Position numbers and translations under genes: made by a program
Part shown: positions 50,360 to 60,068 of the stretch, piece by piece
Numbering within the stretch: the first letter of the stretch is position 1
Layout: every line of letters starts with the position of its first letter
Notes under the pieces: model-generated
The model's database searches: none
What the model was told of the DNA's origin: nothing
Seen by the model: only the letters and a program-made list of their open reading frames with translations
Source of the DNA: Acidobacteriota bacterium
GTDB taxonomy: Bacteria > Acidobacteriota > Terriglobia > Bryobacterales > Bryobacteraceae
Length of the DNA stretch: 64,000 bases
Direction of reading: 5' to 3'
Assembly: GCA_018268935.1 (NCBI GenBank)
Contig: JAFDVS010000077.1
Coordinates: 107,411-171,410, forward strand

Positions 50360-51705
50360 AGTTTCGCTTGCCGCGGATTGCCGAGGCGTTGGGAATCGGA
50401 GCATTGCAGGCTGCCGGCGAGGCGGCGGGCTGGAGTGTGGACACGCGCACCCTGCAGGCGGGCGATCTATTCTTCGCGCTGCGCGGGCCGAATCACGACG
50501 GGCACGGATATCTCGCCGCGGCGTTTGCCAAAGGGGCTGCTGCCGCGGTGGTGGATCATGTTCCCGCCGATGCCCGGCCGGAGTGGGTGCTGCTGGTGGT
50601 GGATGATACGCAACATGCGCTGGAACGTTTGGGGGCATGGGCCCGTAACGAATGGGGGGGCGATGTGGTTGGGGTGACCGGGAGCGCCGGGAAGACCACG
50701 ACCAAGGATATCATCGCGGCTTTTCTAGAAATCCACAGGGCTGTGGGAAAAACTGTGGGAAATTTGAATAACCACGTGGGAGTGCCACTCTCCATACTGC
50801 GAATCCCTGAGGCAGCTCAGGTAGCCGTCCTAGAAATGGGGATGAATCATGCAGGGGAGATTGCGGCATTGACGAAGATCGCGCGCCCGCAGGTGGGCGT
50901 GGTCACCAATTCCGGGTATGCGCATATCGAGAATTTCGATTCGCTTGAGGGGATTGCGCTGGCGAAGGGTGAGTTGATTGAAGGGCTAGGCCCACAGGGA
51001 ACCGCGGTATTGAACGCCGATGATGAACGGGTGTCGGGCATGGCGGGGCGGCACACAGGCCGTGTTCTCACCTATGGATTGAGTGAGAATGCCGATTTCC
51101 GGGCCGAGGATGTGCGCTATTCCCCAGAGGGTGTGCGTTTCCGTATTGGGGATGTGGAACTGGAGAGCAAACTGAGCGGCAGGCACGGGGTTTCGAATCT
51201 GCTGGCGGGAGTTGCGGTGGCGTCCCTATTTGGCATCGGGGCCGAGGAATTGAGGCCGGCGGTGCGCGCTTTTGAGCCTGGGGCCATGCGCGGAAAGCGC
51301 ATCGAGAAGAACGGAATTTTGCATATTAACGACTGCTATAACTCCAACCCGGACGCGGCTCGGGCGATGCTGGATGTGCTGGCGGACACGCCGGCGCGGC
51401 GTCGCATTGCCGTTCTAGGGGAGATGCTCGAACTCGGCCGATGGTCCGAGCCGCTTCATCGCGACCTTGGTTTGTACGCCGCACGAAGCGGTCTTCATGT
51501 GCTCGTTGGTATACGCGGCGCCGCCCGACATGCTGTGAACGCATCGCTCGACGGCGGCTTGCCGGCTGACGCCGCGTGTTTTTTTGAAGAGCCGAAAGAA
51601 GCGGGGGAATGGTTGCGAGGCGTGGCCCGGGAAGGGGACGTCATTTTGTGGAAAGGCTCGCGCGGGACCCGTGTGGAGCTGGCACTGGAAAGGTTTCTGG
51701 AATAG
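50356..51705 (+). CDS. murF: UDP-MurNAc-pentapeptide synthetase MurF
   Basis: A 449-residue Mur ligase adding D-Ala-D-Ala. TGSAGKTTTKD is the ATP loop, VGNLNNHVGVPLSIL and LEMGMNHAGEI are MurF signatures, and NDCYNSNPDAARAMLD lies in the C-terminal domain. The start in the ATGA overlap with murE has AAAGG just before it. An upstream in-frame extension would read through murE and is rejected. Confidence 0.96.
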   Translation: MKFRLPRIAEALGIGALQAAGEAAGWSVDTRTLQAGDLFFALRGPNHDGHGYLAAAFAKGAAAAVVDHVPADARPEWVLLVVDDTQHALERLGAWARNEWGGDVVGVTGSAGKTTTKDIIAAFLEIHRAVGKTVGNLNNHVGVPLSILRIPEAAQVAVLEMGMNHAGEIAALTKIARPQVGVVTNSGYAHIENFDSLEGIALAKGELIEGLGPQGTAVLNADDERVSGMAGRHTGRVLTYGLSENADFRAEDVRYSPEGVRFRIGDVELESKLSGRHGVSNLLAGVAVASLFGIGAEELRPAVRAFEPGAMRGKRIEKNGILHINDCYNSNPDAARAMLDVLADTPARRRIAVLGEMLELGRWSEPLHRDLGLYAARSGLHVLVGIRGAARHAVNASLDGGLPADAACFFEEPKEAGEWLRGVAREGDVILWKGSRGTRVELALERFLE

Positions 51706-51711
51706 GGCGCG

Positions 51712-52845
51712 ATGCTTTACTGGCTACTTTACGAACGAATGCTGCCGGAGCCGGGTGCACTGCGCCTGTTTGGGTACGTCACTTTCCGCACGGCATTCGC
51801 CAGCCTGACGGCGCTGTTTCTGGGAATTGTTCTGGGGCCGTGGCTGATCCGGAAGCTGCGGGAATTTCAGATTGGGCAGCATATCCGTGAAGAGGGTCCG
51901 AAGTCGCACCAGAAGAAGGCGGGAACGCCGACCATGGGCGGCGTGTTGATTGTAATCTCGATCGTGGTGCCGACGCTGCTGTTCACGAACTTGCGCAATC
52001 CCTACGTGTGGGTGGCGCTCTTTGGATTGCTGAGCTACGGGATGGTGGGTTTCTACGACGATGTCACCAAGGTGAAGAAGATGCGGAATCTTGGTTTGAC
52101 GGCGCGGAAGAAGCTGTTGTTGCAGGTGCTGGCAGGGTTGCTGATCGGCGTATTTCTGCTGTCGCTCCATGCCAGGGGGATGTATTCCACCGAGATGAAT
52201 GTGCCGTTTTTCAAGTCGTTTCGGCCGAACATGCTGATCGACGGGTTCCTGGGTAGTCCATGGACGTATCCGCTGGCGTTCGCATTTTACTTTCTGTTCC
52301 TGCAGGTGGTGTTGTTGGGGTCGACGAACGGCGTCAATCTGGCGGACGGGTTGGATGGCCTGGCGATCGGGCTGATGATCATTGCTTCGGGAGCGATGAC
52401 GGTGCTGACGTACATGAGCGGCCACGCCGAGTTCGCCAAGTATCTGGATCTGGCGCGTCTTCCCGGCGCCAGTGAACTGACGATTTTTTGCGGTGCGATG
52501 ACCGGCGCTTCGCTCGCTTTTCTCTGGTACAACGCACATCCGGCGGAGATATTCATGGGCGATATCGGCTCGCTCTCGCTGGGCGGTGGATTGGGCACAG
52601 TGGCGATTCTCATCAAGCAGGAAATTCTGCTGCTGTTCGTGGGCGGAGTTTTTGTGATCGAGTGCGTCTCGGTGATTCTGCAGGTGGGCAGCTTCAAGCT
52701 GCGAGGGAAACGAATTTTCAAGATGGCGCCGTTGCACCATCATTTCGAGGCCATCGGATGGCACGAGTCGAAGGTGATCGTGCGGTTCTGGATTGTGGGC
52801 CTGGTGATGGCGCTGTTCGCGCTGACGACTTTGAAGTTGAGGTAG
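51712..52845 (+). CDS. mraY: Phospho-MurNAc-pentapeptide translocase MraY
   Basis: A 377-residue polytopic enzyme making lipid I from UDP-MurNAc-pentapeptide and undecaprenyl phosphate. Key motifs are intact: KKAGTPTMGG, FYDDVTKVKK (Asp pair), NGVNLADGLDGLA, FMGDIGSLSLGG and HHHFEAIGW. About ten membrane helices. It begins six bases after murF and ends two bases before murD, in line with coupled translation. Confidence 0.97.
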   Translation: MLYWLLYERMLPEPGALRLFGYVTFRTAFASLTALFLGIVLGPWLIRKLREFQIGQHIREEGPKSHQKKAGTPTMGGVLIVISIVVPTLLFTNLRNPYVWVALFGLLSYGMVGFYDDVTKVKKMRNLGLTARKKLLLQVLAGLLIGVFLLSLHARGMYSTEMNVPFFKSFRPNMLIDGFLGSPWTYPLAFAFYFLFLQVVLLGSTNGVNLADGLDGLAIGLMIIASGAMTVLTYMSGHAEFAKYLDLARLPGASELTIFCGAMTGASLAFLWYNAHPAEIFMGDIGSLSLGGGLGTVAILIKQEILLLFVGGVFVIECVSVILQVGSFKLRGKRIFKMAPLHHHFEAIGWHESKVIVRFWIVGLVMALFALTTLKLR

Positions 52846-52847
52846 CA

Positions 52848-54179
52848 ATGGATTTCGCGGGTTTGAAGGTGCTGGTGGTGGGCTTAGGCAAGTCGGGCCT
52901 GTCCGCCATCAAGCTCCTGGTCGAGAAGGGAGCGCACCCTCATGGGACCGACTCCCGGCCACTGGAGCAGTTGCCGGGAGCCGGCCCGTTTTTTCAGGAA
53001 TCGGGCGTTCCGTTTCACCCGCAAAGCGCTGAGTTGTTTCGCGAGTTTCCTTTGATTGTGCTGTCTCCGGGTGTGCCGCTTGATCTGCCGGGGTTGGATG
53101 TGGCACGGGCCGCGGGGGTGAAGATTACCGGCGAAGTGGAACTGGCCGCGACCTTTTTGAAGGGCCGCAATATCGGCATCACCGGCGCCAATGGGAAGAC
53201 CACGACTACGGCGCTGATCGGACATTTGCTGAGGGAGAACAGCATCGCCTGCCAGGTGGGGGGCAATATCGGCCTCCCACCGACGGCGATGATTGCCGGT
53301 TCGCGCGAAGAGCAGTGGAATGTGCTGGAGTTGTCGAGCTTCCAGTTGGAGACGATTGACCGGTTTCATGCGGAGATTGGGGTTTGTCTGAACGTGACAC
53401 CCGATCATCTCGACCGGCACCATACGTTTGAGGCTTATGCCGCGGCGAAACGGCGCCTGTTCGAGACGCAGCGCGCAGGAGATTGGGCTGTGTTGAACGC
53501 CGACGATCCGGTGACGGCGGCTTACGCGATGGCGACTCCTGCCCAGACGGTGTGGTTCAGTTTGCGAGGTAAAGTGGAGCGCGGGTTGTGGCTGGAAGAT
53601 GGCCATGTGCTGCACGATGGAGCGATGCTGATGCCCGCCGCGGAGATACCGCTGCGCGGACGGCACAACATTGAGAACGTGATGGCCGCGGCGGGAGCAG
53701 CCCGTCTGGCCGGCGCTTCGCCCGATGGGATTCGTGCCGCGGTGCGCACCTTTCCTGGTGTTGAGCATCGCATCGAGTTTGTCCGCGAGTTGCGCGGCGT
53801 GCGCTATTACAACGATTCGAAGGCTACTAACGTGGACGCGACATTGAAAGCAATCGACGCGTTTGACGGCGGGTTGTGGATTATTCTCGGCGGCAAGGAT
53901 AAGGGCAGCGATTACCGCCCTCTGGCCGCGGCACTGCAGGGGAGATGCCGCGCGGCGCTGCTAATCGGCGCGGCGGCGGAGAAGATCGCCGGCCAGTTGG
54001 AAGGGAGTGTGCCGATGATGGCCTGCGGGACGCTGGAGGCGGCGGTGGCGCATGCTTCGGAGCGGGCTGAGGCGGGCGATACGGTGTTGCTGGCGCCTGC
54101 CTGCGCCAGTTTTGACCAATTTCAGAACTACGAAGAACGGGGCAGGACGTTTAAAACATTTGTTAGTAAGATTGTTTGA
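52848..54179 (+). CDS. murD: UDP-MurNAc-L-Ala:D-Glu ligase MurD
   Basis: A 443-residue Mur ligase. A Rossmann-like N-terminus (KVLVVGLGKSGLSAIKLL), ATP loop GANGKTTTTALIG, LELSSFQLETI, NVTPDHLDRH, YYNDSKATNVDATLKAI and LGGKDKGSDY are all present. It adds D-Glu to UDP-MurNAc-L-Ala. The ATG at 52848 follows the mraY stop by two bases. A long open extension upstream lies inside mraY. Confidence 0.96.
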   Translation: MDFAGLKVLVVGLGKSGLSAIKLLVEKGAHPHGTDSRPLEQLPGAGPFFQESGVPFHPQSAELFREFPLIVLSPGVPLDLPGLDVARAAGVKITGEVELAATFLKGRNIGITGANGKTTTTALIGHLLRENSIACQVGGNIGLPPTAMIAGSREEQWNVLELSSFQLETIDRFHAEIGVCLNVTPDHLDRHHTFEAYAAAKRRLFETQRAGDWAVLNADDPVTAAYAMATPAQTVWFSLRGKVERGLWLEDGHVLHDGAMLMPAAEIPLRGRHNIENVMAAAGAARLAGASPDGIRAAVRTFPGVEHRIEFVRELRGVRYYNDSKATNVDATLKAIDAFDGGLWIILGGKDKGSDYRPLAAALQGRCRAALLIGAAAEKIAGQLEGSVPMMACGTLEAAVAHASERAEAGDTVLLAPACASFDQFQNYEERGRTFKTFVSKIV

Positions 54180-54196
54180 GCCAGGGAGTACAGGAA

Positions 54197-55336
54197 ATGG
54201 CACAGCGATTGAAGACAGACTGGACATTGTTTCTCACCATCGTGGGGATGGTGTGTTTCGGCATCGTGATGGTGTATAGCGCCTCGGCCGTGATGGCGGA
54301 AGTGCGTTTCAAGGACGGGAACCGCTTTCTGCTGCGCCAGATTGGCTTCGCCATCGCCGGGTTCAGTTTGCTGATGTACTTCAAGCGCAAGGACTACCGG
54401 CGTTTGAGCGGGCCCACGTGGGCGTTCGCTCCACTCGGATTAGTGCTGGCGGCGCTGGTGGTGGTGTATTTCACCGATCCATCCAGCCACCGCTGGTTGG
54501 GATATGGAGCGGCGCGCATCCAGCCGTCTGAATTCGCGAAACCCGCCCTGGTTGTTTTTCTGGCATGGTTTGTGACGCGACGCGCACATGCCATTAATGC
54601 CCGCCACACGCTGTGGCCTGCCGCGCTCGCCTTGAGCGTACTGGCAGCCAGCGTGATTGTGGCCGATCTTGGGACCGCCGCCGTACTCATGTGCACCGCG
54701 GCGGCGGTCTTTTATGTGGCAGGCCTGGACCGCCGCTATTTCTTTTTCGCGGTGGGGGCCTGCCTTCTTGTTTTACCGTTGGCGATTCTATCAAAGCCAT
54801 ACCGGGTGCACCGCATCATCGGGTACATCGATCCCGAGTACACGATTCTGGACCGCATCGATCCCAACGGGTACATCAAGAACTGGGCGAATACTTCGAT
54901 TACGACGCGCGACGCCAGTTATCAGGCGCGGCAATCGAAGATCGCGGTGGCCACCGGCGGCACGTTGGGCAAGGGCCTGATGGAGAGCAAGCAGAAACTC
55001 CTGTTCCTGCCCGAAGCGCACAACGATTTCATTTTTGCCGTGATTGGCGAGGAACTCGGTCTGTGGGGCGCCACCTGCGTGCTGATCGGCTATCTGGTGA
55101 TTCTCTGGCGCGGGCTACGGCTCTATTGGACTGTGCCGGATGATTTCGGCCGTTATCTGGCGTTGGGCGTTACCGTGGCCGTGGTGGCCCAGGCTTTGAT
55201 CAATATCAGCGTCGTGCTGGACATGGCGCCAACGAAAGGGTTTCCGCTCCCACTCATCAGCTACGGCGGCAGTTCGCTGCTGAGTTCGCTGATGTCATTG
55301 GGGGTGCTGATGAGCGTCAGCGATCACGCGGGGTAG
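54197..55336 (+). CDS. ftsW: Lipid II polymerase FtsW
   Basis: A 379-residue SEDS protein with about ten membrane helices. MVYSASAV in the first helix, RWLGYGAARIQPSEFAK, the periplasmic loop ending in GLMESKQKLLFLPEAHNDFIFAVIGEE and the C-terminal PLISYGGSSLLSSL are diagnostic. It works with FtsI to build the septum. ATG 54197 is preferred over TTG 54176 because AGGGAG lies eight bases upstream; the TTG would overlap murD. Confidence 0.95.
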   Translation: MAQRLKTDWTLFLTIVGMVCFGIVMVYSASAVMAEVRFKDGNRFLLRQIGFAIAGFSLLMYFKRKDYRRLSGPTWAFAPLGLVLAALVVVYFTDPSSHRWLGYGAARIQPSEFAKPALVVFLAWFVTRRAHAINARHTLWPAALALSVLAASVIVADLGTAAVLMCTAAAVFYVAGLDRRYFFFAVGACLLVLPLAILSKPYRVHRIIGYIDPEYTILDRIDPNGYIKNWANTSITTRDASYQARQSKIAVATGGTLGKGLMESKQKLLFLPEAHNDFIFAVIGEELGLWGATCVLIGYLVILWRGLRLYWTVPDDFGRYLALGVTVAVVAQALINISVVLDMAPTKGFPLPLISYGGSSLLSSLMSLGVLMSVSDHAG

Positions 55337-55339
55337 TAG

Positions 55340-56509
55340 ATGAAGGTCCGCATCCGCCAGAAGTACAAAATGAGCAAGCCGAAGGACTCCGGGCCTGTGC
55401 CGGATAGCGGTGTGCACAAGCTACCGTTCCTGTTGACTGGCGGAGGAACTGGCGGACATGTGATTCCGGCGATTGCCGTTGCGCGGGAGTTGCGGCGGCG
55501 CGGGCATCAGCCGTTCTTTGTTGGCACGAAGGAGGGGATGGAAAGCAAGCTGGTGCCGAAGGAAAGTTTCCCTATTGAATATGTGGAGATAGGGGGATTG
55601 AAGCGTGTTGGTTGGAAGCAAACGCTACGTACTGTGCTGCAACTGCCGCTGGCTGTGTGGAAGGCAACGCGCATCGTGCAGGAGCATCAACCCGCGGCGC
55701 TTTTCAGTATGGGCGGATATGTGGCAGGGCCGGCGACGATTGCGGCGTGGTTTCTGCGCTGCCCCATTGTGTTGATGGAGCCGAACGCGATGCCCGGCAT
55801 GGCGAACCGGTATGCCGGCAAGCTGGCTACCAAGGCGCTGCTGAGCTTTGAGGAAGCGAAGCAGTTTTTCCCGGCGCGCAAGGTGGAGATGACAGGGCTA
55901 CCGGTGCGGAACGAGTTTTTCGAGGTTCAGCCGAAGATGCCGGCGCCGGAACTGACGGTGCTGGTGACCGGCGGTAGCCGCGGGTCAAGGCGGTTGAACG
56001 AAGCAGGGCGCGCCAGTTGGCCCTTGTTCCTCAAAGAGAACGTGCATGTGCGCTGGATTCACCAGTCCGGCTCGCAGGATTTCGAAGAGATGGCTGCGGC
56101 TTTTGCCGCCAGTGGCGCGCAAGGTGAAGTGGTGCCGTTTGTCGACAACATGCCGCGTGCATTTGCGCAGTGCGACCTGGTGGTTTGCCGGTCGGGCGCC
56201 GGCGCAGTGGCTGAGCTTGCCGCGGCAGGAAAGCCGTCGGTACTGGTTCCCTTTCCGTACGCGGCCGATCAGCACCAGTTGAAGAATGCGGAAGCGATGT
56301 CCAAGGCAGGGGCGGCGCGGGTGATTCTGGATCGGGAACTGACCGGTGAGGAGCTGTTTCACACCATTCGCGATTTCGCGAAACAGCCCGGCAAGTTGCT
56401 GGAGATGGGGGCCGCGGCGCGGCGGTTCGCCGCACCAAATGCGGCCAAGAGGACGGTGGAAATTCTAGAGGAGGAAGCGGCCAGGGCACTGGGCTGGAAA
56501 GCCAGTTGA
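55340..56509 (+). CDS. murG: UDP-GlcNAc:lipid I GlcNAc transferase MurG
   Basis: A 389-residue GT28 glycosyltransferase making lipid II on the cytoplasmic face. GGGTGGHVIPAIA is the first nucleotide loop; SMGGYVAGPATIAAW, EPNAMPGMANR, VTGGSRGSRR and CRSGAGAVAELAAAGKPSVLVPFP follow. The N-terminus is about 28 residues longer than usual before the core and is basic; an internal ATG at 55370 may be the real start. It begins three bases after ftsW. Confidence 0.94.
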   Translation: MKVRIRQKYKMSKPKDSGPVPDSGVHKLPFLLTGGGTGGHVIPAIAVARELRRRGHQPFFVGTKEGMESKLVPKESFPIEYVEIGGLKRVGWKQTLRTVLQLPLAVWKATRIVQEHQPAALFSMGGYVAGPATIAAWFLRCPIVLMEPNAMPGMANRYAGKLATKALLSFEEAKQFFPARKVEMTGLPVRNEFFEVQPKMPAPELTVLVTGGSRGSRRLNEAGRASWPLFLKENVHVRWIHQSGSQDFEEMAAAFAASGAQGEVVPFVDNMPRAFAQCDLVVCRSGAGAVAELAAAGKPSVLVPFPYAADQHQLKNAEAMSKAGAARVILDRELTGEELFHTIRDFAKQPGKLLEMGAAARRFAAPNAAKRTVEILEEEAARALGWKAS

Positions 56510-56545
56510 CAGGATGCTCCGGAGCCGGAACAATTGTAGTTCAAA

Positions 56546-57937
56546 ATGTTTTTTAAGCCCCAACGTTTTCACTTCACCGGGATCGGCGGAATCGGCATGA
56601 GCGGCATTGCCGAGGTGTTGCTGAACATGGGCTACGAGATCACAGGATCGGATGCGAAACTGAGCCCGATCACGGAGCGGCTGACTGCTCTGGGAGCGAA
56701 GATCTGGCAGGGGCACGATGGGACGCACGTCGCGGGGGCTAAGGCCCTGGTGGTGAGTTCTGCTATTGAGCCGACGAATCCGGAATTGCAGGCCGCCAAG
56801 CGTTTGCAGATCCCGATCATCCCGCGCGGGGAGCTGCTGGCCGAACTGATGCGGCTGAAGTACGGAATCGCCGTCGGTGGAAGCCACGGGAAGACGACCA
56901 CCACATCGATTCTGGCGTCTCTGCTGAGCGGCGCGGGGTTGGATCCAACTGTTGTTGTCGGCGGAAGAGTGAAGGGCATGGGGGGCTCGAACGCCCGCGT
57001 CGGGAAGAGCGATTTTCTGCTGGTGGAATCGGATGAAAGCGACGGGTCGTTTTTGAAACTGGCCCCCATCATCGCGGTAGTTACCAATATCGACCGTGAG
57101 CACCTGGATCACTATCATTCGCTGGACGAGATCCTGCAGGCGTTTCTTGCATTCGTGAACAAGGTGCCGTTCTACGGCACGTCCATCCTATGCCTGGATG
57201 ACGAGAACGTACAAAGCATTCTGCCGAAGGTGCAACGGCGCACGGTAACGTACGGGGTGAATCCGCAGGCCGATTTATTCATCACCTCGTCTTCGAGCGG
57301 ACCGCTTGCGAGCGAGTTCACGTTGCGCCTGCGCGGCAAGGATCTTGGTTCGTTCCGCGTAGGCGTTCCTGGTCCGCACAACGTGCTGAATGCGACAGCG
57401 GCTGTCGCGGTTGGCCTGGAATTGGAAGTGCCGCTTGAAAAGATCCGATCCGGGTTAGAGAGCTTCAGTGGTGTCGACCGCCGCTTTCAGATTCGCGGCG
57501 TCGCCGAGAGCGTCACCGTGATTGACGATTACGGGCATCATCCGACCGAGATCCGGGCGACTCTGGCGACGGCTCGCACGTGTCCGTTCGGGCGGGTGGT
57601 TGTGTTGTTCCAACCGCATCGCTACACGCGGACGCAGGCACTGATGGACGAATTCGCACGGGCATTTCATCAAGCCGACGCGGTGGTTTTGCTGGATATC
57701 TACGCCGCTTCGGAGTCGCCGATTGACGGCGTGGATTCCGGCCGGCTGCTGGAGAAATTGCGAGAGTACGGACATCGATCCGCGGAATATGCCCCGAGCA
57801 TGGAGGAAGGAATCGCGCGTGTTGCCGCATTGGCGCAACCCGGCGACGCCATCATCACGCTGGGCGCGGGGAGCGTTTCGCAAGCAGGGGATAGGATTCT
57901 GGAGGCAATACGCGCCAGAGAGGGAGTCAAGGGGTAA
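56546..57937 (+). CDS. murC: UDP-MurNAc:L-alanine ligase MurC
   Basis: A 463-residue Mur ligase. HFTGIGGIGMSGIAEVLLN (N-terminal Rossmann), GGSHGKTTTTSIL (ATP loop), VESDESDGSFL, NIDREHLDHY and IDDYGHHPTEIRATL are complete. It adds L-Ala to UDP-MurNAc. A 36-base gap precedes it containing the palindrome GCTCCGGAGC (56516-56525), the longest gap between murE and ftsZ. In many species murB and ddl would follow, but here ftsQ comes directly. Confidence 0.95.
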   Translation: MFFKPQRFHFTGIGGIGMSGIAEVLLNMGYEITGSDAKLSPITERLTALGAKIWQGHDGTHVAGAKALVVSSAIEPTNPELQAAKRLQIPIIPRGELLAELMRLKYGIAVGGSHGKTTTTSILASLLSGAGLDPTVVVGGRVKGMGGSNARVGKSDFLLVESDESDGSFLKLAPIIAVVTNIDREHLDHYHSLDEILQAFLAFVNKVPFYGTSILCLDDENVQSILPKVQRRTVTYGVNPQADLFITSSSSGPLASEFTLRLRGKDLGSFRVGVPGPHNVLNATAAVAVGLELEVPLEKIRSGLESFSGVDRRFQIRGVAESVTVIDDYGHHPTEIRATLATARTCPFGRVVVLFQPHRYTRTQALMDEFARAFHQADAVVLLDIYAASESPIDGVDSGRLLEKLREYGHRSAEYAPSMEEGIARVAALAQPGDAIITLGAGSVSQAGDRILEAIRAREGVKG

Positions 57938-57938
57938 C

Positions 57939-58862
57939 ATGGCTCGACGCATTGTGGAAGAAGAGCTTCCGCTCGATGAAGCAAAACAGGAGGAGAAGGC
58001 TCCCGTTGTGGAGCGGGCGCCGAAGCGCGCCACGAGATCGGCAAAGAAGGAGGACGCTGTGCCGAAGCGCCGCTGGATTCAGTGGTTGTACTGGACGATT
58101 CCGGTGTTCGCGCTGGCCGGCGCATTTCTTGTGGTGGCTGCGTTTCACCGGGTGGAATCGTTCCTCATCAACGATCAGCGGTTCCATCTGCACGGCAATG
58201 CGGATTATGGAAAAGCGCCGGAGAATCTGAACCTGACCGGCATCAAACGCGCACCACAGGCGGATATTCAGCGTGTGTTCGAGAACGACTTCGGGCGCAG
58301 TCTCTACCTGCTTTCGGTGAACGACCGCCGCGAAGCATTGCTCAAGGTGGATTGGGTGAAGGACGCCACGGTTTCGCGGCGTTGGCCCAACCAACTCGTG
58401 GTGCGCATCATCGAGCGTGAGCCGGTCGCCGTGGCCCAGGTGAACGTGCGCGGGGCTTCGCCTGTGTTTCAGATGATCGATATGGATGGAATGCTGATGC
58501 CGATTCCGCGCGGCGAGAAAGTGGACAAGTATCCCGTGCTGACCGGTTTTGCGACCAATGAGGCGAAGCCGTCCCGCAAGATGCGCGTGGAGCACGCCAT
58601 GGCGATGCTGAGCGACTTGGGGCCTTTGCGCTCGATGTTCGCGGAGATTGACGTACGCGACCCCGGCAATCTGCAAGCAACACTGCAAGTGGATTCGAAC
58701 GCCGTCACCTTGCGCATGGGGAACAAGAATTACCGTAAGCGGCTGCAGAATTTCCTCAATCACCAGGAGCGGATCCGCCAACAACGGCCGGAGGCACGCA
58801 CGTTCGATTTGCGCATTGATGGACGGATTACGGCGGTGGAAGGAGAGACCAATGGCGACTAA
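57939..58862 (+). CDS. ftsQ: Cell division protein FtsQ
   Basis: A 307-residue bitopic protein. A charged cytoplasmic tail of about 47 residues (rich in Glu and Lys), one membrane helix (about residues 49-69), a POTRA domain (about 78-150; TLP-like LNLTGIKRAPQADIQRVF, WVKDATVSRRWPNQLVVRIIEREP) and the beta domain. It links FtsL/FtsB with the cytoplasmic ring. ATG 57939 follows the murC stop by one base; further upstream the frame runs inside murC. Its 3' end overlaps ftsA by 11 bases. Confidence 0.92.
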   Translation: MARRIVEEELPLDEAKQEEKAPVVERAPKRATRSAKKEDAVPKRRWIQWLYWTIPVFALAGAFLVVAAFHRVESFLINDQRFHLHGNADYGKAPENLNLTGIKRAPQADIQRVFENDFGRSLYLLSVNDRREALLKVDWVKDATVSRRWPNQLVVRIIEREPVAVAQVNVRGASPVFQMIDMDGMLMPIPRGEKVDKYPVLTGFATNEAKPSRKMRVEHAMAMLSDLGPLRSMFAEIDVRDPGNLQATLQVDSNAVTLRMGNKNYRKRLQNFLNHQERIRQQRPEARTFDLRIDGRITAVEGETNGD

Positions 58863-60057
58863 TGTACGATCGCAGCTAGCCGTTGGGCTGGATGTGGGCA
58901 GCGCCTGGACACGGTGCGTGATTCTGACGCTGGACCACGGGCACCTCAAGTTTCTGGGTTACGGACAGGCTCCCGGCAAAGGGTGGGTCAAGGGGCGCGT
59001 GGCCGATTCGGGGGCGATTGCGGAAAGCGTGCAATACGCCGTGCGCGATGCCGAACGGATGGCGCGAGTTTCGGTGGAGTCGGCGGTAACGGGAATCGGC
59101 GGAACCAGTGTGGTTGGCTTCGCCAGCCGCGGTGTGTACGAATTTGGACGGCCGCGGCATATTGAACACGGCGATTTGAGCTATGCGGTGCATCTGGCGT
59201 CGCGAGTGCGTTTGGAAGACGACCGCTACGTGCTGCAGATGCTGCCGATGGACTTCACGTTGGACGGACGGGCCGGCTTCCGCAATCCGAAGGGCGCGGT
59301 CTGCACGCGCCTGGAAGCGAACGTATACGTGGTGACGTGCAGTTCCCGCGAGCATCAGGCTTTGATCGGGGCCATCCACCAGGCGCACCTCGCGGTGGAA
59401 GAAACGATTCTGGAGCCGGTGGCTGCTGCCTATGCCTGCATTCTGCCTGAGGATCGCACGCGCGGCGTGGCGCTGATCGACATAGGGGCGCATTCCTCGA
59501 GCGTGGTGGTTTATGACGGCGATGCGCTGCTGCGCGCCGTGGGTGTTCCCGTTGGCGGCGATCACTTCACGCGCGATCTGTCGCAGGTGCTGAAGGTGGT
59601 GTATGAAGACGCCCAGCAATTGAAGGAAGAGTATGGCTGCGCGATTCTGGGGTTGACGTCAGATTCCAGCTATATTGAAATCCCGTCACCCGAAGGCCGA
59701 GCGCCGCGTGAGGCGACGCGGCGGCATTTGAACGAGATTTTGGAGGCCCGCGCGGGCGAGTTGTTCTACATGCTGCGCACGGAACTGGCGAAGACTGGTA
59801 TGGAGCAATCGCTGCTGGAGGGAGTGATCCTCACCGGCGGCGCGGCGATGTTGACCGGGATGTGCGACATGGCGGAAGGCGTACTGAACTGCCAGGCGCG
59901 CAACGGACTGGTGTTGGGAGTGGAAGATTGGCCGGAAGAGATCGATACGCCTGCGTGGACTTGCGCGGCGGGGCTGGCGATGTATTCGGCGCGTCTGAAG
60001 TCGCACAAAGAGCCGAAGCGGATGGTGCCGAGCCTGGTGGACTTCGTATTCAAATAA
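58852..60057 (+). CDS. ftsA: Cell division protein FtsA
   Basis: A 401-residue actin-like ATPase that anchors FtsZ to the membrane. Phosphate loops VGLDVGSAWTR and ALIDIGAHSSSVVV, EPVAAAYACIL and the adenosine motif VILTGGAAMLTGM are present, as is the 1C domain (about residues 80-160). The C-terminal tail ends KRMVPSLVDFVFK, a short amphipathic sequence where the membrane-targeting helix should be. The start overlaps the end of ftsQ by 11 bases. Confidence 0.93.
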   Translation: MATNVRSQLAVGLDVGSAWTRCVILTLDHGHLKFLGYGQAPGKGWVKGRVADSGAIAESVQYAVRDAERMARVSVESAVTGIGGTSVVGFASRGVYEFGRPRHIEHGDLSYAVHLASRVRLEDDRYVLQMLPMDFTLDGRAGFRNPKGAVCTRLEANVYVVTCSSREHQALIGAIHQAHLAVEETILEPVAAAYACILPEDRTRGVALIDIGAHSSSVVVYDGDALLRAVGVPVGGDHFTRDLSQVLKVVYEDAQQLKEEYGCAILGLTSDSSYIEIPSPEGRAPREATRRHLNEILEARAGELFYMLRTELAKTGMEQSLLEGVILTGGAAMLTGMCDMAEGVLNCQARNGLVLGVEDWPEEIDTPAWTCAAGLAMYSARLKSHKEPKRMVPSLVDFVFK

Positions 60058-60068
60058 GGTGCACACCC